Positions 55,211 to 63,474 of a stretch of 64,000 nt of DNA are shown here, piece by piece; the first letter of the stretch is position 1, and every line of letters begins with the position of its first letter. The translations under genes and the position numbers were made by a program. The stretch is from an uncultured Flavobacteriaceae bacterium (GTDB taxonomy: Bacteria; Bacteroidota; Bacteroidia; Flavobacteriales; Flavobacteriaceae). Location of the stretch: contig CALSLW010000002.1 in assembly GCA_943787295.1 (NCBI GenBank), positions 338,189 to 402,188 on the forward strand. Direction: 5' to 3'. The notes under the pieces were generated by a model. The model did not search any database, had not been told where the DNA came from, and saw only the letters and a program-made list of their open reading frames with translations.

Positions 55211-56014
55211 CTGAAAAAATTAAGCCTGCTTACTTTTTTACTATGCTGTTGTTTTGCCTGTAAAGTTAATCAATACACGGGTAAAAAAACACTCAATTTT
55301 TTTAGCAATGAAAAAGTGTTCCCTATTGCTTTTAAAGAGTATTCTTCTTTTATTTCAAAAAATCCTCCTGTCAAAAACACAGCAGAAAGCCGTCAAATCA
55401 AGGTCATTGGTCAAAAAATAACTGCTGCGGCGCAAGCATATTTTGAACATAAAGGACAAGCCAAATTTTTAAAAGACTATGCCTGGGAGTACAATTTGAT
55501 TCAAAATGATCAAAAAAATGCCTGGTGTATGCCGGGGGGTAAAATAGTCTTCTACACCGGAATTCTCCCCATTGCAAAAAACCCAGACGGGATTGCAGCG
55601 ATAATGGGTCACGAGGTTGCTCATGCCCTTGCAGACCATGGGGCACAACGCATGAGTGCAAATGCGATCAAAACAGGTTTAGACTTTATCGCCGCAAAAA
55701 GCACAGAAAAACAACCCGAAGAGAAACGCAAGAAAATCCTTGCAGCTTATGGTTATGGGAGTCAACTTGGAGCCATTCTTCCCTTTAGCCGCAAGCATGA
55801 AATTGAAGCTGATAAAATAGGCTTAGAGCTCATGACCATTGCCGGGTATGATCCTAAAGAAGCCGCAGACGTATGGCGAAGAATGCAGGCCGATAGCGGC
55901 GGAAAAGCACCCCCAGAAATTTTAAGTACTCACCCATCGAGTAAAAGACGAATCAAAACCCTTGAGGCACATATCCCCTATGCAGATTCTCTGGCGAAGG
56001 TGATAAAAAAATAG
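55211..56014 (+). CDS. M48 family metalloprotease lipoprotein, apparent CTG start
   Basis: An M48 (BepA/LoiP-like) periplasmic metallopeptidase involved in envelope quality control. The zinc motif is IMGHEVAHALADHG (HExxH) and the third ligand glutamate lies in FSRKHEIEADKIGLELM. The annotatable start at GTG 55316 cuts off a conserved N-terminus: in the same frame upstream, 55211 onward reads LKKLSLLTFLLCCCFACKVN, a lipoprotein signal with cysteine lipobox, then YTGKKTLNFFSNEKVFPI as in flavobacterial homologues. Between the stop at 55169 and 55316 there is no ATG, GTG or TTG before this signal. CTG at 55211 is the only plausible initiator (268 residues), unless the ATG has been lost by mutation or misread. 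Confidence 0.85.
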   Translation: MKKLSLLTFLLCCCFACKVNQYTGKKTLNFFSNEKVFPIAFKEYSSFISKNPPVKNTAESRQIKVIGQKITAAAQAYFEHKGQAKFLKDYAWEYNLIQNDQKNAWCMPGGKIVFYTGILPIAKNPDGIAAIMGHEVAHALADHGAQRMSANAIKTGLDFIAAKSTEKQPEEKRKKILAAYGYGSQLGAILPFSRKHEIEADKIGLELMTIAGYDPKEAADVWRRMQADSGGKAPPEILSTHPSSKRRIKTLEAHIPYADSLAKVIKK

Positions 56015-56072
56015 TTTCTTCGACCTTTATTGCTGCTGGAGTATTCCGTACTTTTAACCCTCAATTACAGGT

Positions 56073-57161
56073 ATGGTTTATCTTTCTTTAGGAAGCAATA
56101 TGGGCGACCGCCAAATGTTTTTACAATTGGCGATTGGATTAATAACATATAGAATCGGACGGGTAAAACAACTCTCGAGTGTGGTTGAAACCCCCGCATG
56201 GGGCTTTGAAGGGGATGCGTTTTACAACGCTTGTGTCGGAGTAGAAACAGCATTAAATCCTCAAGACGTTTTAAACGAATTGCTCGCCATTGAATCTTTA
56301 TTGGGACGTGAAAGAAAAAAAGCAGAAGGCTATCAAGCCAGAACCATTGACTTAGATATCTTATTTTATGAAGACAAAGTCATTAACACCGAACACCTCA
56401 ATATCCCCCATCCCCGCATGGAAAAGAGAAATTTTGTGCTCGCTCCACTCGCTGAAATTGCGCCAGACTTTAAGCATCCTGTCTTAAAGCAAAGCATTCG
56501 ACAACTCGTAGCAGATTCTCAAGACAAGGCTAATGTTACATCTCTAAAAGACGAATTAATGCTTCCAAAAAGACAGCAGTTCGTCGCCATAGAAGGAAAT
56601 ATTGCCGTGGGGAAAACCTCTTTTACACAGCTTCTACAAGCAGCTGTTGGGGGTACATTATTACACGAGAATTTTTTCGACAACCCCTACCTCGCCGATT
56701 TTTATCAAGATCCAGAAACCTATGCACTCAAAGTCGAAACAGCTTTTTTAGAAGAACGCATTCATCAGCTCACTACATTTTTTAGTCAAAAAAATACACG
56801 TCCAGTGATTGCAGATTTTAGTTTGGAAAAATCTTTACTCTTTGCGCGGCAAAACCTGTCTGCAAGGGATTTTGACGCCTATAAAAAACAGTACTTGAAG
56901 GTGAATGAAGGTCTCCCTCAACCAGACCTAGTCCTTTTTCTATTACAAAGCGTACCCCAGCTTCAAAAAAACATTGAAAAACGCGGAAGAGACTTTGAAC
57001 AGGACATCAGCGATGACTACCTACAAAAGATTGAAACTGGCTATCTACAATGGAAAGAAAACAGCACATTAAATATTTGTGAGCTCAATACAAAAGGAAT
57101 TGACTTTATCGAAGATCCAGAGGATTTCTTCCCGTTATTGTACGCCTTTTTTTGCGCCTAA
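56073..57161 (+). CDS. folK: HPPK (FolK) fused to a deoxynucleoside kinase
   Basis: A 362-residue bifunctional protein. Residues 1-150 are 6-hydroxymethyl-7,8-dihydropterin pyrophosphokinase of folate synthesis: MVYLSLGSNMGDR, QARTIDLDILFYED, IPHPRMEKRNFVLAPLAEI. After a short linker, residues 168-362 are a deoxynucleoside/deoxyadenosine-kinase-like P-loop domain: VAIEGNIAVGKTSF near residue 174, then HENFFDNPYLADFYQDP, RPVIADFSLEKSLLFAR and LFLLQSVPQLQKNIEKRGRDFEQ. The fusion occurs in other Bacteroidota. Its 3' end overlaps the convergent methyltransferase gene by 27 bases. Confidence 0.9.
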   Translation: MVYLSLGSNMGDRQMFLQLAIGLITYRIGRVKQLSSVVETPAWGFEGDAFYNACVGVETALNPQDVLNELLAIESLLGRERKKAEGYQARTIDLDILFYEDKVINTEHLNIPHPRMEKRNFVLAPLAEIAPDFKHPVLKQSIRQLVADSQDKANVTSLKDELMLPKRQQFVAIEGNIAVGKTSFTQLLQAAVGGTLLHENFFDNPYLADFYQDPETYALKVETAFLEERIHQLTTFFSQKNTRPVIADFSLEKSLLFARQNLSARDFDAYKKQYLKVNEGLPQPDLVLFLLQSVPQLQKNIEKRGRDFEQDISDDYLQKIETGYLQWKENSTLNICELNTKGIDFIEDPEDFFPLLYAFFCA

Positions 57162-57686
57162 CTTTTGATAAAAATCCCAACATACCACTCCGGTCGTTAC
57201 TGCGATATTTAAAGAGTGTTTTGCTCCCTCTTGAGGGATTTCAAGCACCTTTGTGGCTTGATCGATTACCGCTTGTTGTACTCCTTTAACTTCGTTCCCT
57301 AGAACAAATGCAGTTTTGCCTTCATAACTAGGCTGGTAATCATTTAAAAAGGTGGCATTTTCTGTTTGTTCGATGGCCCAGACTTCTACCCCCTCTTGTT
57401 GTAATGCAGCAACAACAGCAACGGTATCTTCTTTGTATTCCCACACGACAGAATCTGTCGCACCTAAGGCTGTTTTTTGAATGTCCTTGTGTGGCGGAGT
57501 GGCCGTGATCCCACAGAGGTAAATCTTTTCAATCAAAAAAGCATCTGCTGTGCGAAAAACCGAACCAATATTATTCAAACTGCGAATGTTATCTAATATA
57601 AGAATCAAAGGAGTTTTCTGCGCTGTTTTAGCATCTACAACACTTTTTCGATTCAACTCACTATTTTTTAATTTCCGGTTTTGCAT
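57135..57686 (-). CDS. TrmH/SpoU family RNA methyltransferase
   Basis: A 183-residue SPOUT methyltransferase for 2'-O-methylation of RNA. Motif 1 is LILDNIRSLNNIGSVFRTADAF, motif 2 is AFVLGNEVKGVQQAVIDQA and motif 3 is LEIPQEGAKHSLNIAVTTGVVCWDF. It lacks an N-terminal RNA-binding domain of the RlmB type. The RNA target is unknown. Convergent with folK, with a 27-base overlap; mutS is divergent. Confidence 0.88.
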   Translation of the reverse strand: MQNRKLKNSELNRKSVVDAKTAQKTPLILILDNIRSLNNIGSVFRTADAFLIEKIYLCGITATPPHKDIQKTALGATDSVVWEYKEDTVAVVAALQQEGVEVWAIEQTENATFLNDYQPSYEGKTAFVLGNEVKGVQQAVIDQATKVLEIPQEGAKHSLNIAVTTGVVCWDFYQKLGAKKGVQ

Positions 57687-57771
57687 AGGGCAAAAATAAG
57701 GAAGTATTCGGTAGCATTTTTTAAAAATGAAATAAGGGTTATATTCGCAATATCAGCAAATAAATTTCCCC

Positions 57772-60381
57772 TTGGCTAAGAAAGCAAAAGAAACCCCCTT
57801 AATGAAACAATACAACCAGATCAAGGCAAAATACCCTGATGCCTTGCTTTTGTTTCGCGTGGGTGATTTTTATGAAACCTTTGGCGCAGACGCAGTCAAA
57901 GCCTCAAAAATATTAGGAATTATTCAAACCAAACGCGGGGCTGGAAGTACCAGTGAAACGGAACTCGCCGGTTTTCCGCATCACTCTTTGAATACGTATT
58001 TGCCTAAGTTGGTCAAAGCGGGATGTCGTGTCGCTATTTGTGATCAATTAGAAGATCCTAAAATGACCAAGACCATCGTCAAGCGCGGGGTGACAGAACT
58101 AGTCACGCCGGGGGTCGCTCTAAACGACGATGTTTTAGAACAAAAGAAAAACAATTATCTAGCAGCAATCACCCAAGGAAAAAAAGTTTGGGGAATTGCA
58201 TTTTTAGATATTTCTACTGGAGATTTTTTAGTGAGTGAAGGGAATATGAATCACCTCAACCAACTCATTCAAAAGTTTTCTCCCGCAGAAATTCTAGTCC
58301 CTAAACCCCTTAAATCTACTTTTGGGGCTTTATTTGGCACAGAACTCAACCCCTTTTTTCAAGAGGATTGGGTTTTCCAGGATACTTTTGCGAATGAGTT
58401 ATTACAACAACATTTTAAGACCAAGAGTTTAAAAGGTTTTGGTTTAGAAAACTTTAGTACTGGGATTATCAGTGCTGGAGCGGTTTTGCATTACCTCTCT
58501 GAAACCCAGCACAACAAACTGCAACACATTACCAGCCTGCAAAAAATTGCCAGTGATGATTTTGTGGGGATTGACCGTTTTACCGCGCGGAATCTTGAAT
58601 TGTTGTATTCTACCTCTATTGGGGGAGTCGCCTTGATTGATGTAATCGATTATACCGCTACTGCAATGGGGGGGCGTTTATTGCGTAAGTGGGTGAGTTT
58701 TCCGTTAAAATCTGTCGAGAAAATTCAAGAAAGACATGCGGTTGTCAAAGCCTATATCGCAGCAGATGATTCTACTGTTCAACTGCGCCACCACCTAAAG
58801 AAGATTGGTGATATTGAACGCCTAATGGCAAAGATTTCGACGCAAAAGATTAGTCCACGTGAACTCAATATCCTACAGCAATCCATTCTTGAAAGTAATC
58901 ATATTAAGCAAACCCTTTCAGAGAGCGGACAAAAAGAACTGGTCGCACGTGCGGCTCAACTTCCGCCCTGTCAAAAACTCAATGAAACCATCGCCAACAC
59001 CCTAAAAGAAGATGCGCCAGTAGCCACTTCAAAAGGGAACTTTATTGCAGATGGATTTTCGGCTGAGTTAGACGAATTGCGAGCCCTCTTACATTCTGGG
59101 AAAGGACATTTAGACGCAATGCTGGAACGCGAAACCGAAGCAACTGGAATACCTTCCTTGAAAATTGCTTTTAACAATGTCTTTGGCTACTATATTGAAG
59201 TACGTAATACCCACCGCGATAAAGTTCCAGAACGATGGACCCGTAAGCAAACCCTAGTCAACGCAGAGCGTTATATCACCGAAGAACTCAAGGAATATGA
59301 AAGTAAAATCTTAGGGGCTGAAGATAAGATTCAACAGCTCGAATTGCACTTTTACCAGGACCTACTCGAGCAATTGCAAAATGACTTAAGCGAACTGAAA
59401 CAAGCCGCTGTCTCCCTAGCACAAATCGATTGCTTACAAAGTTTTGCACTATTGGCCACAAAACACCATTATTGTTGTCCAGAAATTGAGGCAGGTACTG
59501 ATCTTGAAATTAGCGAAGGGCGTCATCCTGTGATCGAGCAACAACTGCCCGCCGGAGAGGCTTATATTGCTAATGACCTTGTACTCAATCGCGAGGAACA
59601 ACAAATCATTATGATTACTGGGCCCAATATGTCGGGGAAATCTGCCCTTTTACGACAGACTGCCTTGATAGTTTTACTCGCACAAATGGGAAGTTTTGTC
59701 CCCGCAAAAGCAGTTAAAATGGGGGTTGTCGATCATGTCTTTACCCGTGTGGGTGCAAGTGATAATATCTCTTTAGGAGAGTCCACTTTTATGGTCGAGA
59801 TGAACGAATCTGCCGCCATTCTCAATAATATTACCGCAAGTAGTTTAGTCTTATTAGACGAAATAGGACGAGGGACTTCTACCTATGATGGAATTTCCAT
59901 TGCCTGGGCCATTGCAGAATACTTGCACCAACACCCCAGCCAACCCAAAACATTATTCGCCACCCACTACCACGAACTCAACGAGATGGAAGGGCGCTTT
60001 GATCGCATCAAAAATTACAATGTCGCGGTAAAAGAGTTAAAAGACAGTGTACTGTTTTTAAGAAAACTGACCAAAGGAGGAAGCGCGCACAGCTTTGGGA
60101 TACATGTAGCCAAAATGGCCGGCATGCCCATCCAAGTTGTCTCTACGGCAGAACGCAAGCTAAAAGTGCTTGAAAAAAGCCATCAAGAAGACGATCGAAA
60201 AGAAGCCTTAAAAAAAGATAACAGTGAAATGCAACTGAGTTTTATCAATCTTGACGACCCACTTTTAGAAGAATTAAAAGATGAAATCATTGATCTTGAC
60301 ATCGATACGCTTACCCCAGTAGAAGCCTTGATGAAACTCAATAGTATCAAACGTCGCCTAGGCGGAAAAAGTCCTGCTTAA
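57772..60381 (+). CDS. mutS: DNA mismatch repair protein MutS
   Basis: MutS recognises mismatches and recruits MutL. The 869-residue protein starts at TTG 57772 (MAKKAKETPLMKQYNQIK), in line with homologues; no ATG precedes the conserved mismatch-binding motif FRVGDFYETFG. Domains in order are mismatch binding, connector, core with NVFGYYIEVRN, and the ATPase with Walker A GPNMSGKSALLRQ near residue 617, then ESTFMVEMNESAAIL and LDEIGRGTSTYDG. A C-terminal dimerisation segment with DDPLLEELKDEIIDLDIDTLTPVEAL is present. Confidence 0.97.
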   Translation: MAKKAKETPLMKQYNQIKAKYPDALLLFRVGDFYETFGADAVKASKILGIIQTKRGAGSTSETELAGFPHHSLNTYLPKLVKAGCRVAICDQLEDPKMTKTIVKRGVTELVTPGVALNDDVLEQKKNNYLAAITQGKKVWGIAFLDISTGDFLVSEGNMNHLNQLIQKFSPAEILVPKPLKSTFGALFGTELNPFFQEDWVFQDTFANELLQQHFKTKSLKGFGLENFSTGIISAGAVLHYLSETQHNKLQHITSLQKIASDDFVGIDRFTARNLELLYSTSIGGVALIDVIDYTATAMGGRLLRKWVSFPLKSVEKIQERHAVVKAYIAADDSTVQLRHHLKKIGDIERLMAKISTQKISPRELNILQQSILESNHIKQTLSESGQKELVARAAQLPPCQKLNETIANTLKEDAPVATSKGNFIADGFSAELDELRALLHSGKGHLDAMLERETEATGIPSLKIAFNNVFGYYIEVRNTHRDKVPERWTRKQTLVNAERYITEELKEYESKILGAEDKIQQLELHFYQDLLEQLQNDLSELKQAAVSLAQIDCLQSFALLATKHHYCCPEIEAGTDLEISEGRHPVIEQQLPAGEAYIANDLVLNREEQQIIMITGPNMSGKSALLRQTALIVLLAQMGSFVPAKAVKMGVVDHVFTRVGASDNISLGESTFMVEMNESAAILNNITASSLVLLDEIGRGTSTYDGISIAWAIAEYLHQHPSQPKTLFATHYHELNEMEGRFDRIKNYNVAVKELKDSVLFLRKLTKGGSAHSFGIHVAKMAGMPIQVVSTAERKLKVLEKSHQEDDRKEALKKDNSEMQLSFINLDDPLLEELKDEIIDLDIDTLTPVEALMKLNSIKRRLGGKSPA

Positions 60382-60418
60382 AATCTTAAAAAAAGGTTTT
60401 AAAATTTAAAAATTATTT

Positions 60419-60426
60419 TACCTTTG
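60419..60426 (+). promoter_or_regulatory. -7 promoter box for the tRNA-Gly/tRNA-Leu pair
   Basis: TACCTTTG fits TAnnTTTG 9 bases before tRNA-Gly; a TTTT at 60397-60400 stands near the -33 position. Confidence 0.5.
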
Positions 60427-60435
60427 CCATCCCAT

Positions 60436-60510
60436 GCGAAAGTAGCTCAGGGGTAGAGCATCACCTTGCCAAGGTGAGGGTCGCGGGTTCAAATCCCGTC
60501 TTTCGCTCCA
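60436..60510 (+). tRNA. tRNA-Gly (anticodon GCC)
   Basis: 75 bases including an encoded CCA (60508-60510). The acceptor GCGAAAG pairs with CTTTCGC, the anticodon stem-loop CACCTTGCCAAGGTG carries GCC and the T-loop is TTCAAAT. It lies 11 bases upstream of tRNA-Leu and is presumably co-transcribed with it. Confidence 0.96.
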
Positions 60511-60521
60511 CAAAAAGCTTT

Positions 60522-60606
60522 GCTCGAGTGGTGGAATTGGTAGACACGTTGGACTTAAAATCCAATGACCATTGCGGTCGTGCGGGTTCAAGTCCCGCCT
60601 CGAGTA
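60522..60606 (+). tRNA. tRNA-Leu (anticodon UAA)
   Basis: An 85-base class II tRNA. The 5' acceptor GCTCGAG pairs with 3' CTCGAGT, leaving a G-T wobble at the first pair. The anticodon loop CTTAAAA carries UAA, there is a variable arm, the T-loop is TTCAAGT and the discriminator is A; CCA is not encoded. The last 24 bases before the wobble base are duplicated at 63317-63340, marking it as an integration target. Confidence 0.95.
60581..60604 (+). repeat. tRNA-proximal copy of the 24-bp repeat
   Basis: Begins TGCGGGTTCAAGTCCCGC and lies within the T-arm and acceptor of tRNA-Leu; identical to 63317-63340. Confidence 0.8.
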
Positions 60607-60608
60607 CT

Positions 60609-60636
60609 AAACCCTCCTTTTTAGGAGGGTTTTTTT
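60609..60636 (+). terminator. Terminator of the tRNA pair
   Basis: AAACCCTCC - TTTTTA - GGAGGGTTT plus T tract, two bases after tRNA-Leu. Confidence 0.85.
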
Positions 60637-60686
60637 ATGCAAAGAATTTTAGATTATTAAATCAAATAAAACGGATGTACCTAAAT

Positions 60687-60712
60687 AAAAAAGCCACTTT
60701 ATAAAGTGGCTT
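60687..60712 (-). terminator. Terminator of the S9 peptidase gene
   Basis: Stem AAGCCACTTT/AAAGTGGCTT (60691-60700 with 60703-60712); on the minus strand it is followed by a T tract, about 45 bases after the peptidase stop. Confidence 0.8.
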
Positions 60713-60754
60713 CCTTATAATATAAATATAATCTCTTTGATGGATAATGAAATT

Positions 60755-63211
60755 TTAACCCTTAGGCTTGATTTCCTGTTTTATGAGGTCTTTTTTCTTG
60801 TTTTTAACATGTCTTTCAAGCCACTGATCTTGTTCCCAGATTAAATGGAGAATTGTTTCTTTTGCTCTGTAGCCGTGGCTCTCCTTTGGAAACATTACTA
60901 ATCGTGTTGTTGCTCCTAACCCCTTAAGTGCATTATAATATCTCTCACTCTGAAGCGGATATGTACCAGAGTTATTATCTGCTTTTCCATGAACAAGTAA
61001 TAATGGAGTTTTCATCTTCTCAGCATGCATAAAAGGAGACATTGTGTAATAAACTTCTGGAGCTTCCCAATATGACCTAGACTCACTTTGAAAACCAAAG
61101 GGTGTTAGGGTCCTGTTATAGGCTCCGCTTCGAGCGATACCCGCAGCAAATAAATTGGAATGACTTAATAAGTTAGCAACCATAAAAGCACCGTAACTAT
61201 GTCCACCAACAGCAACTCGCTCCCTATCCGCAAGACCTTTATCAACTACTGCATCAATTGCTGCTTCAGCATTTGCAATCAATTGTGTTCTAAAGCTATC
61301 ATTTGGTTCTTTATCTCCCTCACCAATAATAGGGAAAGCCGCACGATCTAAAACTACATATCCTTGATTTACCCAATAAATTGGTGAACCCCAATTCGGT
61401 GATACAAAACGATTTGGATTATTGGTTTTTTGCGAGGCACTAGACTTATCTTTAAACTCTCTAGGGTAGGCCCACAATATCATGGGTAAGGGCTCTGATT
61501 GGTTAGGCTTATACCCACCAGGAACATAAAGTATTCCGCTTAATTCTATACCATCATTTCGCTTATAAGTAATCAGCTCCTTTTTGACACTTTCTAGGGA
61601 TTTAAAAGGGTTCTCAAAGAAAGTCAGTTGTTCTAATGAGTCTTTGCTAAACAAATCTCTAACAAAATAATTAGGATACTCGCTTTTTGATTCAATACGA
61701 ACCCGCAACTTATTTTTTTGATAATCAAAATCATTAATCTGCTCGTACTTATCAGTGTATATTGATTGATAAATTCTATTAGTGCTTTTTTCTACTAAAT
61801 TAATTTCATCTAGAAAAGGGAATTGACCTAATTTTGAAAAGCCTGCTCCGATAAGAAAAGCTGAATTGTTTTTTAAGGCCAAAACCCGCTCACCATACTT
61901 TCCTTTTTTAGTAACAAATCTACCAGGATCACTGTACCGGTCTTGATAGTTACGGTCATATAATAGTTGTGCGCTTTTTTGGGGGTTAGAAGGATTAAAG
62001 ACATATGTTTTGGTATTTCTATTATTCCACCATCTGTCAAGGACAATAGCCAAAGAATCATCTCCCCAGATTACCTGAGAAAATCTATTTTTTATTTGGG
62101 TTAATTGTTCTGGTTCATTTTTAAATGGTGCTTCCCATTGGTATAATGCGTCTCTGTAAACTACCTCAACTTCAGGGTCTCCATTATCAAGGGCTTTTAC
62201 ATAGAAAATTGTTGAGGGTTGATCGTTTCGCCAGGAGATTCGTCTTTTTTCTGTGCTTGCAGACATAAATCCTTTTGGTAATACTTCCTGAAGAGGGCTA
62301 TCTGAAATTACTTTAATCCTTTTAGCATTCAAGTCATAAACATGTGTTTCAGTAGGAAAACGATTATAAGGGACTATATATGAAAAAGGGGGTTTAACAA
62401 AAGAGATCAAAACATAGGCTCCATTAGGGGAAACTTGAACGTCACGATACATTTTAGCGGATAAAAATGGTGTTCTATTCCCTTTTAAGTCTACGAGGTC
62501 AATTTCAGACCGACTTAACTGTTCAAAGTTCTTTACATCTACTGGATTTTTAATAAGGTCTTGATAGGTTCTATTCTGAGCTTTTTCACCATTATTTTCG
62601 GTAACCTTTGGCCCTGTTGGAATAATTTCAGCTTGGTCTAGAATGGGCTTCCGGTCTTTCGGAAGAAACTTAACTAACATTCTCTTACTGTCCTTTAGCC
62701 AATTTATGCTTTTTCCCATGCTCGCATTTAATGGTGAGGAAACTAATCTTTTTGCCAATTTAGTCTCTATATCTAAGACCCAAAGTTCAACTCCATTCTC
62801 AGAAGTATGGGTCATCGCAATTTTTTTCTCATCTGGTGACCAAGTAAAATTACTAAGTTTGGGGTTTTCTGGGAGTCCTTCTACTAGGACCCTCTCTTTC
62901 CCCTGATTTAGGGATACAATTTCAACCTTATTATAATAAGTTGTTCGACTACCTATATAACGCTTGGGATCAACCCTTAGACCTGCAAGACGTAATTCCT
63001 TTCTTGATAAATCTGCAATGTTTTTATAGGTCGGGCGAGAAACTAGAACTAATACTGTATTTTTTGAATTGCTTAGAACTGCTGGTGCTAAGTTTACATC
63101 AATCAATTCAAGTAATTCTTTCTTTGGAGTTTGATACCCTAGTTCTTCTTGTGCAAAAACATGGGTCGTAAAGATAAGGCTAGCGAGTGATACAAACTTT
63201 TTTATGCTCAT
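60755..63211 (-). CDS. Exported S9 family (prolyl oligopeptidase-like) serine peptidase
   Basis: An 818-residue exported peptidase from the ATG at 63211 (signal MSIKKFVSLASLIFTTHVFA). The N-terminal two thirds form a beta-propeller with WD-like blades (KLSNFTWSPDEKKIAMTH, VQVSPNGAYVLISFV). The C-terminal alpha/beta-hydrolase domain starts around GIELSGILYVPGGY. Catalytic Ser is in AVGGHSYGAFMVANLL near residue 672, Asp in VHGKADNN near 742, His in PKESHGYRAKE near 778. It resembles glutamyl-endopeptidase-like S9 enzymes. The frame opening at 63343 runs into the tRNA remnant and is not coding there. It is the only gene in the tRNA-Leu-bounded insert. Confidence 0.9.
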   Translation of the reverse strand: MSIKKFVSLASLIFTTHVFAQEELGYQTPKKELLELIDVNLAPAVLSNSKNTVLVLVSRPTYKNIADLSRKELRLAGLRVDPKRYIGSRTTYYNKVEIVSLNQGKERVLVEGLPENPKLSNFTWSPDEKKIAMTHTSENGVELWVLDIETKLAKRLVSSPLNASMGKSINWLKDSKRMLVKFLPKDRKPILDQAEIIPTGPKVTENNGEKAQNRTYQDLIKNPVDVKNFEQLSRSEIDLVDLKGNRTPFLSAKMYRDVQVSPNGAYVLISFVKPPFSYIVPYNRFPTETHVYDLNAKRIKVISDSPLQEVLPKGFMSASTEKRRISWRNDQPSTIFYVKALDNGDPEVEVVYRDALYQWEAPFKNEPEQLTQIKNRFSQVIWGDDSLAIVLDRWWNNRNTKTYVFNPSNPQKSAQLLYDRNYQDRYSDPGRFVTKKGKYGERVLALKNNSAFLIGAGFSKLGQFPFLDEINLVEKSTNRIYQSIYTDKYEQINDFDYQKNKLRVRIESKSEYPNYFVRDLFSKDSLEQLTFFENPFKSLESVKKELITYKRNDGIELSGILYVPGGYKPNQSEPLPMILWAYPREFKDKSSASQKTNNPNRFVSPNWGSPIYWVNQGYVVLDRAAFPIIGEGDKEPNDSFRTQLIANAEAAIDAVVDKGLADRERVAVGGHSYGAFMVANLLSHSNLFAAGIARSGAYNRTLTPFGFQSESRSYWEAPEVYYTMSPFMHAEKMKTPLLLVHGKADNNSGTYPLQSERYYNALKGLGATTRLVMFPKESHGYRAKETILHLIWEQDQWLERHVKNKKKDLIKQEIKPKG

Positions 63212-63316
63212 TGGATAATTTTTATTCAAATTATAACTTTTTTCTGGATCAATTGATAAAACAAAGTTTACTCTAAATGTATAATAATGAATTCCACATC
63301 GCTTTCTCACTCCACT

Positions 63317-63340
63317 TGCGGGTTCAAGTCCCGCCTCGAG
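63317..63340 (+). repeat. Distal copy of the tRNA-Leu 3' end
   Basis: Identical to 60581-60604; followed by CA, then CTTTAGAACCCG. The rest of a tRNA is not present upstream of it, so it is not a second tRNA gene. Confidence 0.8.
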
Positions 63341-63474
63341 CACTTTAGAACCCGTAATAGATTGTTTTACATGATGTTGCGGATTTTTTTATTGAAGCAT
63401 AGGAATAGGGTTTGATATGTAATCTATTTTTTTTGTATACATTGGTTTTATTATTAACCATAAATCAATTCTAT

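Larger units (their letters stand above)
60581..63340. mobile_element. tRNA-Leu-bounded insert carrying an S9 peptidase gene
   Basis: A perfect 24-bp direct repeat of the tRNA-Leu 3' end (60581-60604 and 63317-63340) brackets 2.7 kb holding two terminators and one peptidase gene. In the distal copy the base after the repeat is C, which would restore a Watson-Crick G-C pair with the tRNA 5' end; the current tRNA has T there. This suggests the distal copy is the ancestral tRNA 3' end displaced by integration. No integrase remains. Confidence 0.6.

Noticed and set aside
63317-63340. A second tRNA-Leu gene
   Set aside because: Only the T-arm and acceptor 3' strand are present; no D-arm or anticodon arm lies upstream.
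63211-63343. 44-residue N-terminal extension of the S9 peptidase
   Set aside because: It would be encoded by the tRNA-Leu 3' copy; the ATG at 63211 gives a proper signal peptide.
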